DNA of 64,000 bases from Adiantum capillus-veneris (lineage: Eukaryota; Streptophyta; Polypodiopsida; Polypodiales; Pteridaceae): assembly GCA_014529385.2 (NCBI GenBank), contig CM043949.1, positions 141,582,858-141,646,857 of the forward strand, in the 5' to 3' direction. A model generated the notes under the pieces. The model saw nothing but the letters and a program-made list of their open reading frames with translations. It was not told the origin of the DNA and did no database searches. Made by a program: the position numbers and the translations under genes. Position 1 is the stretch's first letter. Every line of letters begins with the position of its first letter. Shown here in pieces: positions 34,790-47,200 of the stretch.

Positions 34790-35350
34790 TGTCACAAAGT
34801 GATGACGTGGCGGACAACAGAAACCCTAATGTCTGCCAGAAATTCTAAAATTCTTGCAAATCCTAATTTCTGCCAAAAACCCTAATTTTCGGAAATCACA
34901 GAGGCTTTTAAAATAAAATAAAATAAATTAATAATGATGAGCGACGCGAATCTTGCTTTTTCTCTACGCAATGAGAAAGAGAGAGAATGCTTTTGCTTTC
35001 AAGTTTTGACTCTCTGTGTGAGAGAGAGAGAGCAATTGCTTTTGGTTTGAAGCTTTTAGGGCTCTGCTTTTGGGCATCCCTTGTAATCTTTAAATTAGTG
35101 GTGAGGGTCTCACTTCTCAGAGCATCTGGACGCAGAGTCTGAGAGTGAAACCCTAGCCACTCTCTTGTACTTTGATCTCATTAATATAAAAAGAAATACC
35201 GAAAGGGGCGCCAGTCTTTGGGGCCAATATCTCTAGGCACGGAACTCCGCCGGGTCAGTGCAAATCTATTGTGATCTGTGAATTGTTTTGAAGTGGTTAT
35301 TTGGTGCTGTCGCGGTTGATTCTTGACTTGGAGTGTCCAAGTCTGTTACA
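34790..35350. repeat. LTR-like unit 3
   Basis: Third unit, 561 bp, ending CTGTTACA directly before target copy ACTGT. Confidence 0.85.
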
Positions 35351-35572
35351 ACTGTAAAAATGCTCTTGATGGGTTCTGATGGAAATCTGAAGATCATGTT
35401 GTGTGCAACCAGAGGATATGCATCTAATCTAAGTGTCTGGACATGCACGGTCTGCGAACAGACTCACAAAGGTGCTAGATCACTTCCTATTCTAGACTGA
35501 CTTGATTGAACTGAACCCTGATCATGTTGTGGCTTGTCCACGGACACATAATGTTGGATGTGTCACATGACA

Positions 35573-36056
35573 TGAGAAGACTCAAGCTAAGCAAAAGAAA
35601 GCTGTTGATTGTCATCGTCGTGAACTTTGTATTTTTACTTGGTGATTGGACACTTTTGTGTTTTGAAAAGGCCAAGCTAAGCAAAAGAAAAGGCAAGGAC
35701 TGTATGTTTCCAAAGCTTCGTATGCGATATCATGGTCCTTTGCAGATTTTGGAAAAGATCAGCGATGTAGCTTATAGGTTGAAGCTTCTAGAAGGTTGGA
35801 AAATATATAATGCTTTTCATGTCAGCCTTTTAAGGCCCTTTGTTGGTGGTGTGCCAGAGAATACGCTTGATGAGAAACAACTCGAAGTGGAAGAATTAGA
35901 TGATATTCTTGTTCCTGACTAGATATTGGCACATAAGGAAAGGTTGCAAGATGCTACTTGGTGAAGTTCAAGAACTATCCATGGTTGGAAGGATGGAAGT
36001 GTCTGAACTGGTTGATTCACCTCAGTTGTTGCAAGTGTATCTTGAAGCCTTTTAGA
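35573..36056 (+). pseudogene. gypsy integrase C-terminus, right part
   Basis: The frame resumes after the solo LTR and its target copy. It encodes the end of a Ty3/gypsy integrase: KLRMRYHGPLQILEKISDVA, then YRLKLLEGWKIYNAFHVSLL and RPFVGG, the GPF-type module, followed by an acidic tail. After a stop at 35920 a worn continuation reads NYPWLEGW and ELVDSPQLLQVYLEAF before the final stop near 36056, resembling the chromodomain-like end of chromoviral polyproteins. A frame change is present around 35600-35680. Confidence 0.85.
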
Positions 36057-36363
36057 CTGTGACTTGATGTAGCTCTATGGAGCAATGTGAGAGCATGGTC
36101 CATGATGCTCAAATGAGTAGTTAAGCAATTGTATCTACTCTTTCCATACAGAATTTGGCTAGAGAAGTTTGTACTTGAGAGTACACCAGAAGACTTCTAT
36201 GCTTGATATATGTGTGGTAGCCAGATTGGTGATATTGTTTAATCGTCCAATGCTACATTTTCGAAAGCATGTATATCTTTGATTCCCATCATAGAATGAA
36301 TGTGATATCAAGAGATATCAACATGTATTATTGGCATGCAAGCGAGGTTGCTTGCAATATTTC

Positions 36364-36900
36364 AAGGGTGGGGTATGTCACTGGGAGGTGTATTTTTCAC
36401 GTCGCCTTCTTTAAATATGTACTACATATTTTTATTTATTTTATTTTTACTTGTTTTCCTCGAAACCCTTGAAAGGTGCAAGTGGACATTGCATGGCCAG
36501 TGTGAAACGATTGTGGCCGAATTGGTTTCTCACATCAGGAATCTAGGTTGGTCAGTCTGGGACTGGTCGGGCCAGTTAGCACTGAATTCTGATGAGTATA
36601 GAAGCCTGTGTGTGCCAAATGGAATTTGGGCCACTCGACAAGTCACAACTTTATAAGTTGGTGGGTACTAGGAAATCAAACCAAAGGGGCAAATTGAACA
36701 CATGGTAGTAGGAGAGCAACTTGCAAGACAACTCTTACTTCCAGAAGCTCTCATTCCAAGAGGGGGCGCCCAAATATGAGAGAGGAGGCTGATTTTCAGT
36801 TTTCAAGTGGATTTTCAGGTTTTGAAGCTTTAATGGAATCTCCCTTGCCTCATGTAGTGTGATGATTTGCTCGTGCATCTCTCTCTCCTTTGCACACATG
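36364..36900 (+). repeat. polypurine tract and putative gypsy 3' LTR
   Basis: AAGGGTGGGGTA (36364-36375) precedes TGTCACTGGGAGGTG at 36376, the likely LTR start of the element whose integrase ends at 36056. No second copy is in the window; the right end is a guess. Confidence 0.45.
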
Positions 36901-37642
36901 GTAATACCCCACTAGTTGGGTTACTCGGATGATCATGTAAAGTTCTGTGGGTTTTATGCGCGTTTGCCAAGGCAAGAGCCTTCTGAACAGGAACCGGATT
37001 AGTTAATTGCTAATCCCCCACAAGTATGCACAGTTCCATCCCGAAAGATTGCAAATTTGGAGAGTTTTCTCGCGTGAAAAACTCGTCCAAATAACAGGGG
37101 GACTGTCCCATTGTGTGCGGGAGCGCATGGGACACATATAGACATGTTCGCTCCGCTCGAAATGATCCAAAACAGAGAATTATAGCCTGCTGTGTTTTTC
37201 TGCAGGTTTAAGGTTTCACACCGAAACTACAAATTAACTCCAGGTGAGCATGCCACATCATCATTGTACGGATTTCTGTGAAGTTCGCAACAAATTCTGC
37301 CACGTTTTTTGGGTGCCTGCAACCAGATATTGGTCCTTCTTTATGTAGGTGCCCACGGCCAGCCTGTCTATGGGCACATGTGCCAACTGAAAAGAACTAC
37401 TGGAAGAGACTTTAGCACTTAATTACAACTGAAATGAAAGAGAGGATGTGAGACACGGAGTGGTAGAGTTCTACTGCCCCAAAATTGGCACCCCTTGTGG
37501 TATTTCTTTATATTGATCTTCGTAGAGTACACTTGCTGTTTCGCTGTGTTTGTCTGTTTCATTGCCTTCTGATTGACTTGCAGACTACACTCTTATCTTG
37601 TCTTGAGTTTTTTCGAGGTCGGTGCTGTATCAAGTCTGTGCA
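36901..37642. other. upstream region of DnaJ gene
   Basis: No coding motif or clear TATA element was identified. It separates the gypsy remnant from the only recognised host gene and probably holds its promoter and 5' UTR. Confidence 0.35.
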
Positions 37643-40055
37643 ATGTTTCATCGCCTGTTCTGTAGCTTCAGCAGGTCTCACTCTGCCCACTCTGCTGTCC
37701 CATCCTCATTTCATGTCTCTACAGTCACAGGGACTGGCAATCGGGTCGGACCTCTCTATTGCAATAGAGGCTGGCATTACTTGCAAATTCAGTTTGTCAC
37801 TGAACTATCTTCAATTTTTTGCGTGCTGTCTTAGAAGTTAGAATCCCTATGTACTTTGCTGTGTTCAACCTATGTGGCCAATTTTTTTGAGTTTGATGCT
37901 TCCTTCTTACATATGTCATGTTGCATGTAGTCATGCTACTGTCATTTTGGAAAATTAAAATTACCTTTTTGTTCTCTCATAATAAACAGCACTTCTTCAA
38001 AGGAGCGGACCCTTAGCATGTCAGGTAGTGAGTTTGTTTCTTCAAATTCCTTGAAAACAATTCTATTTTCGGCACCAAGGAGGCACCAGATACGAGCATT
38101 CAGGCTGAATGTTATGGCTGATGCGGTAAGGTTTAGCTTCTTCAAATACATACGAAGTCTTAAAGTTACAGTTTGTGCCAAGGGTCAATGCTTTTGCTAA
38201 GCATGTTGCCAAGGGCCAGTGCTTTTGTTTGCTACACTAGTATTTTATAGCCATATGCTACTCTTGCTTTCGTCTAGTGTGCATTTCATGCGGGATACAC
38301 ACTTCCGTAATGCAACTAAGACTAGCTATACTTGTTCTGTGCAGGATTACTACAGTTTGCTTGGCGTATCTAAGAATGCGAGCAAGACAGATATAAAGTC
38401 TTGTATGTCATCTTGGAGGCTAACATAAACTGATCTTTTGCATCAAGAACGATTTTTTGTTTATTTGAGATGAGGCAGTTGCTTATTAGTCTTGTGATCT
38501 GTTTTTGTAACATGCAGCATACAGAAAACTGGCACGCCAGTACCACCCCGATGTCAACAAGTAAGCGCAATCTAACGGTGCCTATGTATCTTCTATTTCC
38601 CAGATAATTGTTTCAATGTGTAGGTTAAGTTTCTCATTCCTTCGCAATCGTTGTATGTCCAGAGAACCAGATGCTGAAGACAAATTTAAGGCTTTAAGCA
38701 ATGCGTATGAGGTAAGATTTACCTTGTTGAGATTAAGTTTTGTTCTTCAGCTGAAAGGCATTGGGCTTCTCATGAACTTCAAGTTTAAAGTCCTAATGGC
38801 TTAGTGTAGCATAGCTGTCATGATGGTCTTCTAAACTAGACAGCTCCTTTTATTTCAGCACTCTAAAGCGTTTGGATACTCCTTAGTGAACTGATTACCT
38901 CCTTTAATGTTGACTTCTAGGTCTTGTCCGATGACGAAAAACGGGCAATTTATGATCAGTTTGGTGAGGCTGGGTTGAAAGGAGCTGGGGCTGGTGCATC
39001 GGTAATGTGCACTGCCTTTTATTTTTTTCACATCATCACGAGATTCCATTGTTTAGAAGATAATGGTGTCTTGCATCAAGTTTTTGCATGCCTCCTCACA
39101 CTATTCACCACAAATAAACATCTTCCACACAAGGCTTGCTATAATTAGGTATGGAGGGCTAGCAAATTCCTCCTTTTGGCAAGTTCTTATGATGTTTGTT
39201 GGCTTGCAGGGTTTCTCCAATCCATTTGATCTCTTTGAGACATTTTTTGGGGGAATGGGTGGCATGGGTGGTATGGGCGGTAGGTCAGCTAGAAGCCGGC
39301 CTATGCAAGGTGCAGATGAACAATATGACTTGCGGATCGGCTTTATAGAAGCAGTTTTTGGAACGACAAAAGATATTGAAGTCTCCAGACTTGAAACTTG
39401 TGAAACTTGTGATGGTTCTGGTGCAAAACCAGGGACTTCTCCCAAATCCTGCAGCAGGTGTGGAGGCCAGGGACAAGTTGTCTCCTCTGCACGTACTCCT
39501 CTCGGTGAATTTAGACAAATAAGTACTTGTCCCTCTTGCAATGGTGTAGGGGAGACGTCTGTTCCTTGCACCACTTGCAGAGGCGATGGTCGTGAGAGGA
39601 AAAAGAAGAACATTAGTCTCAAGGTACCTGCCGGTGTGGATTCGGGAAGTCGACTAAGAGTTCGATCAGAGGGCAATTCTGGCAAGAGGGGTGGACCGCC
39701 AGGTGATCTTTATGTCTTCATCTCCGTGCAGGCACATCCTTCTTTGAGCAGAGATGGAAGCAACATTCTAACAACTTGTAGAATCTCCTACATTGATGCT
39801 ATATTGGGGATTACCAAGAAGGTGCCTACTGTAGATGGTGATACTGAGCTGAAAATACCAGCTGGAACACAACCTGGAACTACATTGGTAATGTCAAGGA
39901 AAGGTGTTCCTGTACTGGGAAAACCCAATCTTCGTGGCGATCAGCTGGTTCGAGTGGAGGTAGAAATACCGAAATATCTCAGCAGTGAGGAAAAGAAGTT
40001 GATAGATCAGCTGGCTGATTTGAAGAGGGTCAGGCCGACGGCTAACGCAAGGTAG
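37643..40055 (+). CDS. plastid-type DnaJ (DJA5/DJA6-like) co-chaperone
   Basis: Type I Hsp40 that stimulates Hsp70 ATPase and binds unfolded protein; homologues of this type act in chloroplasts. Proposed exons: 37643-37791, 37990-38125, 38345-38402, 38518-38560, 38663-38711, 38921-39001, 39210-40055. Introns are GT-AG and phases agree, giving 453 residues, close to the roughly 440 of Arabidopsis DJA5/DJA6. Exons 1-2 encode a Ser/Arg-rich transit-like N-terminus ending RLNVMADA. The J-domain starts [19 protein letters not shown] and has HPD in [20 protein letters not shown] linker follows, then four zinc motifs ([32 protein letters not shown]) and the substrate-binding C-terminus ([34 protein letters not shown]). 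No lesion is seen. Exon 1 and its GTTTGT donor are the least certain; ATG 38018 is an alternative start. Confidence 0.9.
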
Positions 40056-43000
40056 CCATGTTTTCTCAATTTATACTACTTCAGTTAAGCTAGTTGCTTG
40101 TATCAAAGCTGTTTACTTTTCTCTCTTAATTCTAATGTATTTTAATATGCCAGGGCCTGATTATTTTCAAGCGGTGGCATGGAGAAGTGGAGTAAATCCT
40201 TACCTTAGGTGAGGGTTTGGAAATTTGAAAGTTTCTGCACTGGTACACAGGTAATATTCACCAATGCATCTGCTACCTTGTGGAGGTTCCATCTGGATGT
40301 CCATGGTAGCATGTCAACCTGATGCTTATTAGGCCATATGAACCAGATCAAATTATTTCTGATGAGCCATTGCTTATCTTCAAATTGTAATAGTATACAT
40401 GATGTAGGCCTTACATACAAACGATCCTTACATACAAACAATCCGAACTGGTCACTTTCTGAAGTGTATTAGACTCCATGGAACAATTATTGTAATCCTT
40501 TGCCAGCGAAACAATTTGCGGGCTCTTGTTTTTCTTTCATGACTGTTGTTTGATGATGAGTTGCGCAAGATGCAGAGAGAGAACCACGTTACCTAGTATG
40601 AAAGGCCGATCTCAAATGTATACCAGTTTTAGAGTCTGCGTGGCATGGCATAGAGTGTGCTAATACGGTGTGCCCACATGATACCTTGTAATGTTGTAGG
40701 TCTTGTGCCCAAGGCAGTCTATCTCTGTATGTTTACAATGTTTGGTGGATGTGATGAGCAGGATGAAGTGCATAGGGGGTGGTGAGTTGTGCAGATGTAG
40801 CCTCCTTCCATTACTCTGCCTTGGTGCTGCCTCAGATCTCTCCTCAAAGTCAAGATTTCAATCTCTATCTATTTCTTGGACTGGCACTTCTCTAGGAAAC
40901 TTGGAATGCCTTACCTACACTCATTGCCATCTTCAATGGAAATCTCTCACATTGAGCTATTGTTTTTGAGTCTTGGTCCTTGTTTAGTGTCCTCTGTGGT
41001 TGACCATGCAATTCTTATTCTTACGCTGTGTCTGGCGTCATTGTATATGTAAGGCATCCCCTATCTGGATATTCCATGGCCTTTAACCTCAACCTTGGAC
41101 ATCGTAGGTTCCTATCCGTTAGCCTTGCTAGTTTTTCCCTCTGTTTTGTTGGTTTGTCACTCAACTTTTCCTTGCTCATCACTCTATTGTATACTTGCTT
41201 ACCTGTTCTTGGGTTTTCTTACTGGTTTTCCTCATGAATCTTTTGAGGGTGAGAGCAGGATTAAATTTAAAGTTCTTTAGTTGATATTTTACAACAAGAA
41301 GACCACAAAATAAGGTGAAGACCACGATAAAAAAACACACATGAATCACCCATATTGCTTAATATCATCCTTGGGATAGGGATCAACGAAATAAGCTTCG
41401 TCTTTGAGATTTTGCTTTTCTGTTTTTTTAATGAGCGGTGGGGGTTTGGATTATTAGCTTGGCCTTAAAAAGCAATAGAAATTTTTACCCTGCCACACGT
41501 TAGAGCTTGCTCAAATGTCGATTTAGGTAGTGTCGCCACATCTGTACTATTGTGCATTGTCGAGTTCACCCTCATGGAAAGGTCGAGATAATTGTAACAG
41601 ACATGAGCTGTTGCCTAAATGGTTTCTGTAGGATTACCTCAAAACTGGTGTTATTACAATCCAATTCTATGTTCTTATAGGGGAGACCTTTCTAGATTTA
41701 TTTTTTGACTCATATAATTTGTTTTAAGTGAATAATTGGAAAAAAGCCATTGAAGACCTTGTGTTTTTTTATATTTGTGTCACTTTTGTAAGACATTTTA
41801 TCAAAGCGATAAGTCCCTATCAAAATGACATTTCATGAGAGTAAAGTTTAGCTTGATGATCCTAATTATCATACCTAGCATTCCAAAGTTACTGTGGAAC
41901 TTAGGAAAAAGGATTTATGAGAGATGTAGTAAGCAGGAATTAACATCATCCTGTTTTTCCTTTTTTTGGCCATTCGAAGCTTCGGAAGCGGGAATTAACT
42001 ACATTCTAACACTAGGATGGAGGATTAACCCTTGGGTCAAGGATAGGGTACAGGAAGACCTTTTTGTCAAATAATGCAATGTTTTTCTTCAAAAAAAGAA
42101 GGCAAGTATGTTTATGCATTTTGGCCATTGATAACTTGTGCAGACAATCTCCGATTTGAGCAAAGATTATAGATATCGAATTTGCACGTCAAGCTCTTTC
42201 CGAAGCTACGTCACATGATAAGTTTTTCTCGTTAGATTTTAGATTTCGTTTTGAAGGGAAAATTTGAATTCAAAGTACCTAGCCATTTTTTATAGATGAA
42301 TGCAAAAGTAAATTTTGAGAAAGTTTGTCTACACAGCCCTTGAACATATAGAAAGAAGGAATGAGGCTATTAAGATAGCTGAGTTTTTAAAAAGCATAGT
42401 TCAACATGATTGATATAATCTCCTTACCATGCTCAAGAATACTTCAACGTTGAAACCCCCGGACATTGAAGCAGCTAAGAAACAAAGTAACTTAGAGCTA
42501 CACTTTAGACCTTGGTAGAAATAGTTAAAGGAAGCACCACTACACATAAAGCCAACTTTGTGGAGTAGATGAAAAATGGTACTTTTAAGTTCCTTTTCCC
42601 TCCTACCTTCGATCAAATTAAATTTCTTAAGAGGCATTGTAAGTTGTCGGTGATAAGCCTTTTGAAGATATTTTAATCTGGAATCGCCACCCTTTCATTC
42701 AGTTGTTTGGTTATCTCTTTTATCTTCTCTACATAGCTTATGGCTCAAAGTTTACCTTGCTGAATTTTATCCAACTTGCAGAGGATATCCTCATCCCCTC
42801 GTTTCTCATTGTATTCTAGCAAGAAAGATTTCTTCAGCTTGGTGTGTGTTAAGAGCTTATAGGCTGGATAATACAATTTCCTTGTGGCATATTTCAGAGT
42901 TTGTGGAAAATATTTATTTAGTCATCTTTATCTATATCTTTCATATTACTGCTCAAAAGGCTAAATGTGAACATCTAGATCATCTCTTCGGCTTCTTATG

Positions 43001-43923
43001 CAGTGTATACATTTGCTTTAGAGGTGTCGTTTGAAGCTTCAATTGGTGCATCTTGAGCACGTGTGTCTTGGGGAGGTAATCCTATCCTAGTTCACAATTC
43101 CAACATATTTTGGAGCATAAGGCATGAATGTGGTGACCATTTTGTGTACCTCTCTAGGGTTGTATAAGACTCATTCTCAACGGGGCTATAGCCATATCTT
43201 CATTGTGGATCTAGGCAAGGAAGGGTTTGGAGGGTAGAAACCAAAAAAATTGTTCATCATAAGGGATAAAATTACTCCATCTATACCCTTATACCTTTGA
43301 TAGCTTGGAACCAAGCCATGGCTATAATTAGACCTTACCGATAGACTAAGGTCTTGAGGCACTTGGTGAAATATACACGACACATTCATACACAATCTAG
43401 AGAGGATACACATGAAAAGGAACAAGGAGTTGTCAACCAAATACCATGCACATGTTGTGTAGAGCTTAAGGTGGATAATATAATGAACCATTCAATGCTA
43501 ATGAAAAATTAAGGATAACTTAGAGTCCAAATGATATAATATTCTCCTTACGGTTTTATGCTGAAAATTGTGACATGGCAGAAAAATATAAAGTCCACCA
43601 AAAAGAGGAGATATCTTTCAATTAAGTGACTTTTGGAGCAACAATTAAGTGGCCAAATGAAAGCCTTTTGAGAATGCATTGCTCACACACCAATGAAAGT
43701 GCAAGTTGATGAATAAAGAGCAAATATTTACAATGGAAACCTATGCAAAAATTATGATGACTAAGTATACGTCAAAGGAGTTAATGACACTCAAATTGTA
43801 CAATTAGGAGCTCCACAAAGATAAATCAATAAGTACAATGCACACACATTATTAGAGAGTTGCAGAGGTCATGGCTCGGTTTGGGTGCTTGTGGATCTTT
43901 CATGTTAACCAAGATGGTTATTG
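40056..43923. other. 3' UTR and gene-free interval
   Basis: The first few hundred bases are probably the 3' UTR and terminator of the DnaJ gene. The rest is AT-rich with only short unrelated open frames; no LTR pair, RNA gene or protein motif was recognised. Confidence 0.4.
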
Positions 43924-43928
43924 ATACC
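43924..43928. repeat. target-site duplication ATACC, left copy
   Basis: Repeated exactly at 48937-48941 behind the right end of the copia element. Confidence 0.88.
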
Positions 43929-44203
43929 TGTTGAAGATGATGAAACAGGAAACAGAAGGAAGACAGCAACTCAGAGTAGGAAGAAGATGGAGAAGGAGAA
44001 GACACAGAGCTTGTGTACGAGATCTCTGTAGTCTCTCTCTGTATTAGAATAATAGTGTATACAAACTCAGAGCTACAAAGCTTATATGAAACCCTAAGAG
44101 ATAAGGTGTCCTTTCACACCGGATGTCCAGGGGGAAAAACCCAGTGGGAGAAAAGTGCCCCTGGTGAAGCGCGTATACACACTAACACTACTACATGTCT
44201 ACA
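43929..44203 (-). repeat. copia 3' LTR (275 bp)
   Basis: In element orientation it starts TGTAGACATGTAG at 44203 and ends CATCATCTTCAACA at 43929. A TATA-like CATATAAGC and a leader TAATACAGAGAGAG are visible, followed by the pyrimidine-rich U5. Confidence 0.85.
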
Positions 44204-44214
44204 AATCCCCCCTG
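44204..44214 (-). other. polypurine tract
   Basis: The minus strand reads AGGGGGGATT directly before the TG of the 3' LTR. Confidence 0.8.
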
Positions 44215-44250
44215 TAGTGATAGTGTGAATCGGTACAAGGTAGCAGATCA

Positions 44251-47200
44251 TCATGTGTATGAGAGTAAGCCCAAAGCTTTTCGGAAAGCTTCAAACTTTT
44301 CTCGTGATAACGCCTTCGTAAATAGATCTGCAATGTTATCCTGTGTAGGACAGTAAGTTAGTGTGATCTCCCCTGTATGTAGCCTTTCCTTGACATAGTG
44401 GTAGTGAACCTCTATGTGCTTTGTTCTTGCATGAAATACTGGATTCCTTGCAACTGCCATAGCACTCTGACTGTCAGTGAAAATGGTAGTTGTGCCTGTT
44501 GACACTCACAAAGATCTGCCAATAACCTGCGTATCCATACACAATCAACTGTTGTCGTGAAAGCTGCCCTGTACTCAGCTTCACAAGTTGATGTAGCCAC
44601 TGCGGGTTGCTTCTTGCTTAGCCAAGATATACATGCATTTCCCAAGAAAAAACAATTGCCACTTGTGGAATGTCGTGTGTCAAAATCACCAGCCCAATCT
44701 GAATCGCTGTAACCAAGAAGCTGCATAGAACTGTGCTTTCCATACATATCCCCCCTTGGAAAGAACATGGCAAGATTAGGGGTACCTGAAAGGTAACGAA
44801 GTATGCGCTTCACAGCCTACCAATGATGCATACCTGGGCTGTGCATAAATCTGCTTGCTTGTGAAACCCCAAATTGAATGTCTGGACGAGTGTTGCCTGC
44901 CAAATATATCAAGCAACCAACGGCTGCTGCATAAGTATGTACATCAAAAGGTTCTCCAACATCGTTCATGCTCAACTTTGATCCAGTTTCTACGGGTGTA
45001 GAGACTGGTTTACAATTTTGCATACCAAACTTGTCCAAAATTTTATGCAAATATTTTACCTGCAACATGTATATGCCATCCTCTGATTGCACAAACTGAA
45101 TACCCAAGTAATAATGTAGCAAACCAAGATCAGACATCTCAAAGGTTTTTCTCAAAGCATCTTTAAACGCTTCAATTTCATTTGCATTATTGCATGTAAG
45201 AAGCATATCATCCACATAAAGTGTTAGCATAATGAGAACTCCATCTCTCTTTTTGACATACAAAGTACTTTCTGTTGGACTATTCTGAAATTCCTGGCCA
45301 ATCAAATAAGTATGTATCTTCTCATACCATGCTTTTGGAGCTTGTTTGAGACCATACAAAGCTTTACGCAATCTACATACCTTTTGCTCTTGACCTTTTA
45401 CAATAAAACCACTTGGTTGACATACATAAACTTCTTCCTGCAAATCACCATTCAAAAAAGCAGTTTTGATATCCAACTGATGCACTTTCCAACCATGATG
45501 AGCAGCAATTGCAACTAGTGATCTAATTGTGGACGCACGAGAAGTAGGAGCAAAGGTTTCATCATAATCTATGCCTTTCTGTTGCGCATAGCCTTTTGCC
45601 ACAAGCCTTGCTTTGTACCTGTCAACAGTACCATCTTGTTTCCTTTTTACCTTAAAAACCCACTTTGTACCAATAGGCTTTTTACCTGTAGGCAAGTCCA
45701 CTAGATCCCATGTATGATTCTTATGAATAGAATCAATTTCTTGCTGCATAGCATCTTTCCACTGAACACACTCTAAAGCTTGTTCAAATGAATCAGGCTC
45801 ATCTGCATCACAAAGAGTGCTAAAGCAAGCCAAATCTACTTGGTCTCTGCCAAAAGTAGTACCAGCACGTGTTTTTCGTGGCAACGGTGCATCCAACTTG
45901 CTATCCTGCAAAGTTTTCTGAACCCATTTAGGCAAGGTTCTTTCTTCCCTGAGAACTTCTTGCTCTTCACGCACAATTTCCTCTACATCATGAGGTGTCA
46001 CATGCTGATCAAAAGATTGATTAAGATTATCAACCTGTTGTGATTCTTGATTCTCCACAAAAGAAGGAAGCAAACCTTCAAATACATCATGTGTCTGCAT
46101 ATGAGGTACATCAAAAGCAACCATAGGTTGAGCAGTAGTTTCTGCAAAAATTACATCACGACTTTCAAAAATCTTGTTTGTAGCAGGATTGTAAAGTCTA
46201 TAACCTTTACTTCCACTACTGTACCCCACAAATATACATTTGATTGCCTTATCATCAAGCTTCCCACGTAACTGTTGAGGGATGTGAGCATAAGCAAGAC
46301 AACCAAAAACACGAAGATAACTGACTGAAGGTTTTTTGTCATACCAAGCTTCATATGGAGTAATGGTCTTCAAGGCACGAGTAGGACACCTGTTCAAAAC
46401 ATGTGCTGCACAAGCAACTGCCTCCATCCATAGCTTATGAGGCAAACTCTTAGCCTTGAGCATACATCTAGCCGTCTCCATTAAAGACCTGTTCTTCCTT
46501 TCTGTAACACCATTCTGTTGTGGTGTGTATGGCATAGTGCATTGGTGTTTAATGCCTTTCTTTCCCAAAAAATTCTTAAATGCACCTGACATGTATTCAC
46601 CTCCTCGATCGGTACGAAGAGTCTGTACTTTGCAACCTGTTTCATTTTCAACCATGGCGACATAATGTTGAAAAATTGCAAACACGTCTGACTTTGCTTT
46701 GAGTGGATACACCCAACAAAACCTGGAAAAGTCATCAATGAAGGTCACAAAATAAAGGTTGTTTCCTATAGATGGCGTCCTCATAGGACCACATACATCA
46801 CTGTGTACAAGCTGCAACTTTCGTGTCCCTCTAACTGAACCATCCTGCGAAAATGCAAATCTGTGCATCTTTCCAAGAACGCAACCTTCACATACATGTC
46901 TTGGTGGCATCTCCAATAAAGACAAATCATGCACCATATTATGACGTTGTAAAGTCATCAAACTGCCATAACCAACATGCCCAAATCTAGCATGCCACAA
47001 CCCAGCATCCTGCATGGCCTGAGTCTTTGTTTCTGCAATACATACCTGAATCTGCTTTTCATAACGATCTAGCACAAATAGTCCATTTTCCAGCGTACCT
47101 GTAGTGATAAGAGAATAACCATTCTCTCGATCTCGTACAACACATTTGTCATCCTCAAAAATGACCCGAAGACCATTTTTTGCAAGAGAGGATACAGACA

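Larger units (their letters stand above)
33678..35350. mobile_element. array of three LTR-like units with shared TSD
   Basis: Three highly similar units start TGTCACAAAGTGATGACG at 33678, 34240 and 34790 and end in TTACA. Units are separated only by GAA. The whole array is flanked by ACTGT (33673-33677 and 35351-35355). Each unit begins TG and ends CA and holds CCCTAATTTTTGCC-type repeats, a GAGAGA run and AATATAAAAAG (possible TATA). No primer site, polypurine tract or coding region lies between units. The outer target duplication shows that the array was inserted as one piece, or grew after insertion of one unit. It sits inside the solo LTR; the uninterrupted copy at 31010-31035 confirms the empty site. 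Confidence 0.8.
32727..35572 (-). mobile_element. solo LTR with nested insertion
   Basis: In minus orientation it starts TGTCATGTGACACATCC at 35572 and ends CCGCTGCACCTTACA at 32727, and is flanked by TGAGA on both sides. It is the same LTR family as 30802-32112. Its own sequence is about 1.17 kb; the remaining 1.68 kb (33678-35350 plus a target copy) is a nested insertion absent from the other LTR. No internal region is left, so it arose by LTR-LTR recombination. Confidence 0.88.

Noticed and set aside
33678-35350. Ordinary satellite array
   Set aside because: TG...CA ends and a perfect outer 5-bp duplication point to integrase-mediated insertion instead.
39101-39685. 194-codon minus-strand open frame
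   Set aside because: It is the complement of the last DnaJ exon, which has full domain conservation on the plus strand.
40703-41280. Short plus-strand open frames downstream of DnaJ
   Set aside because: Below 90 codons, no domains, no splice-supported continuation.
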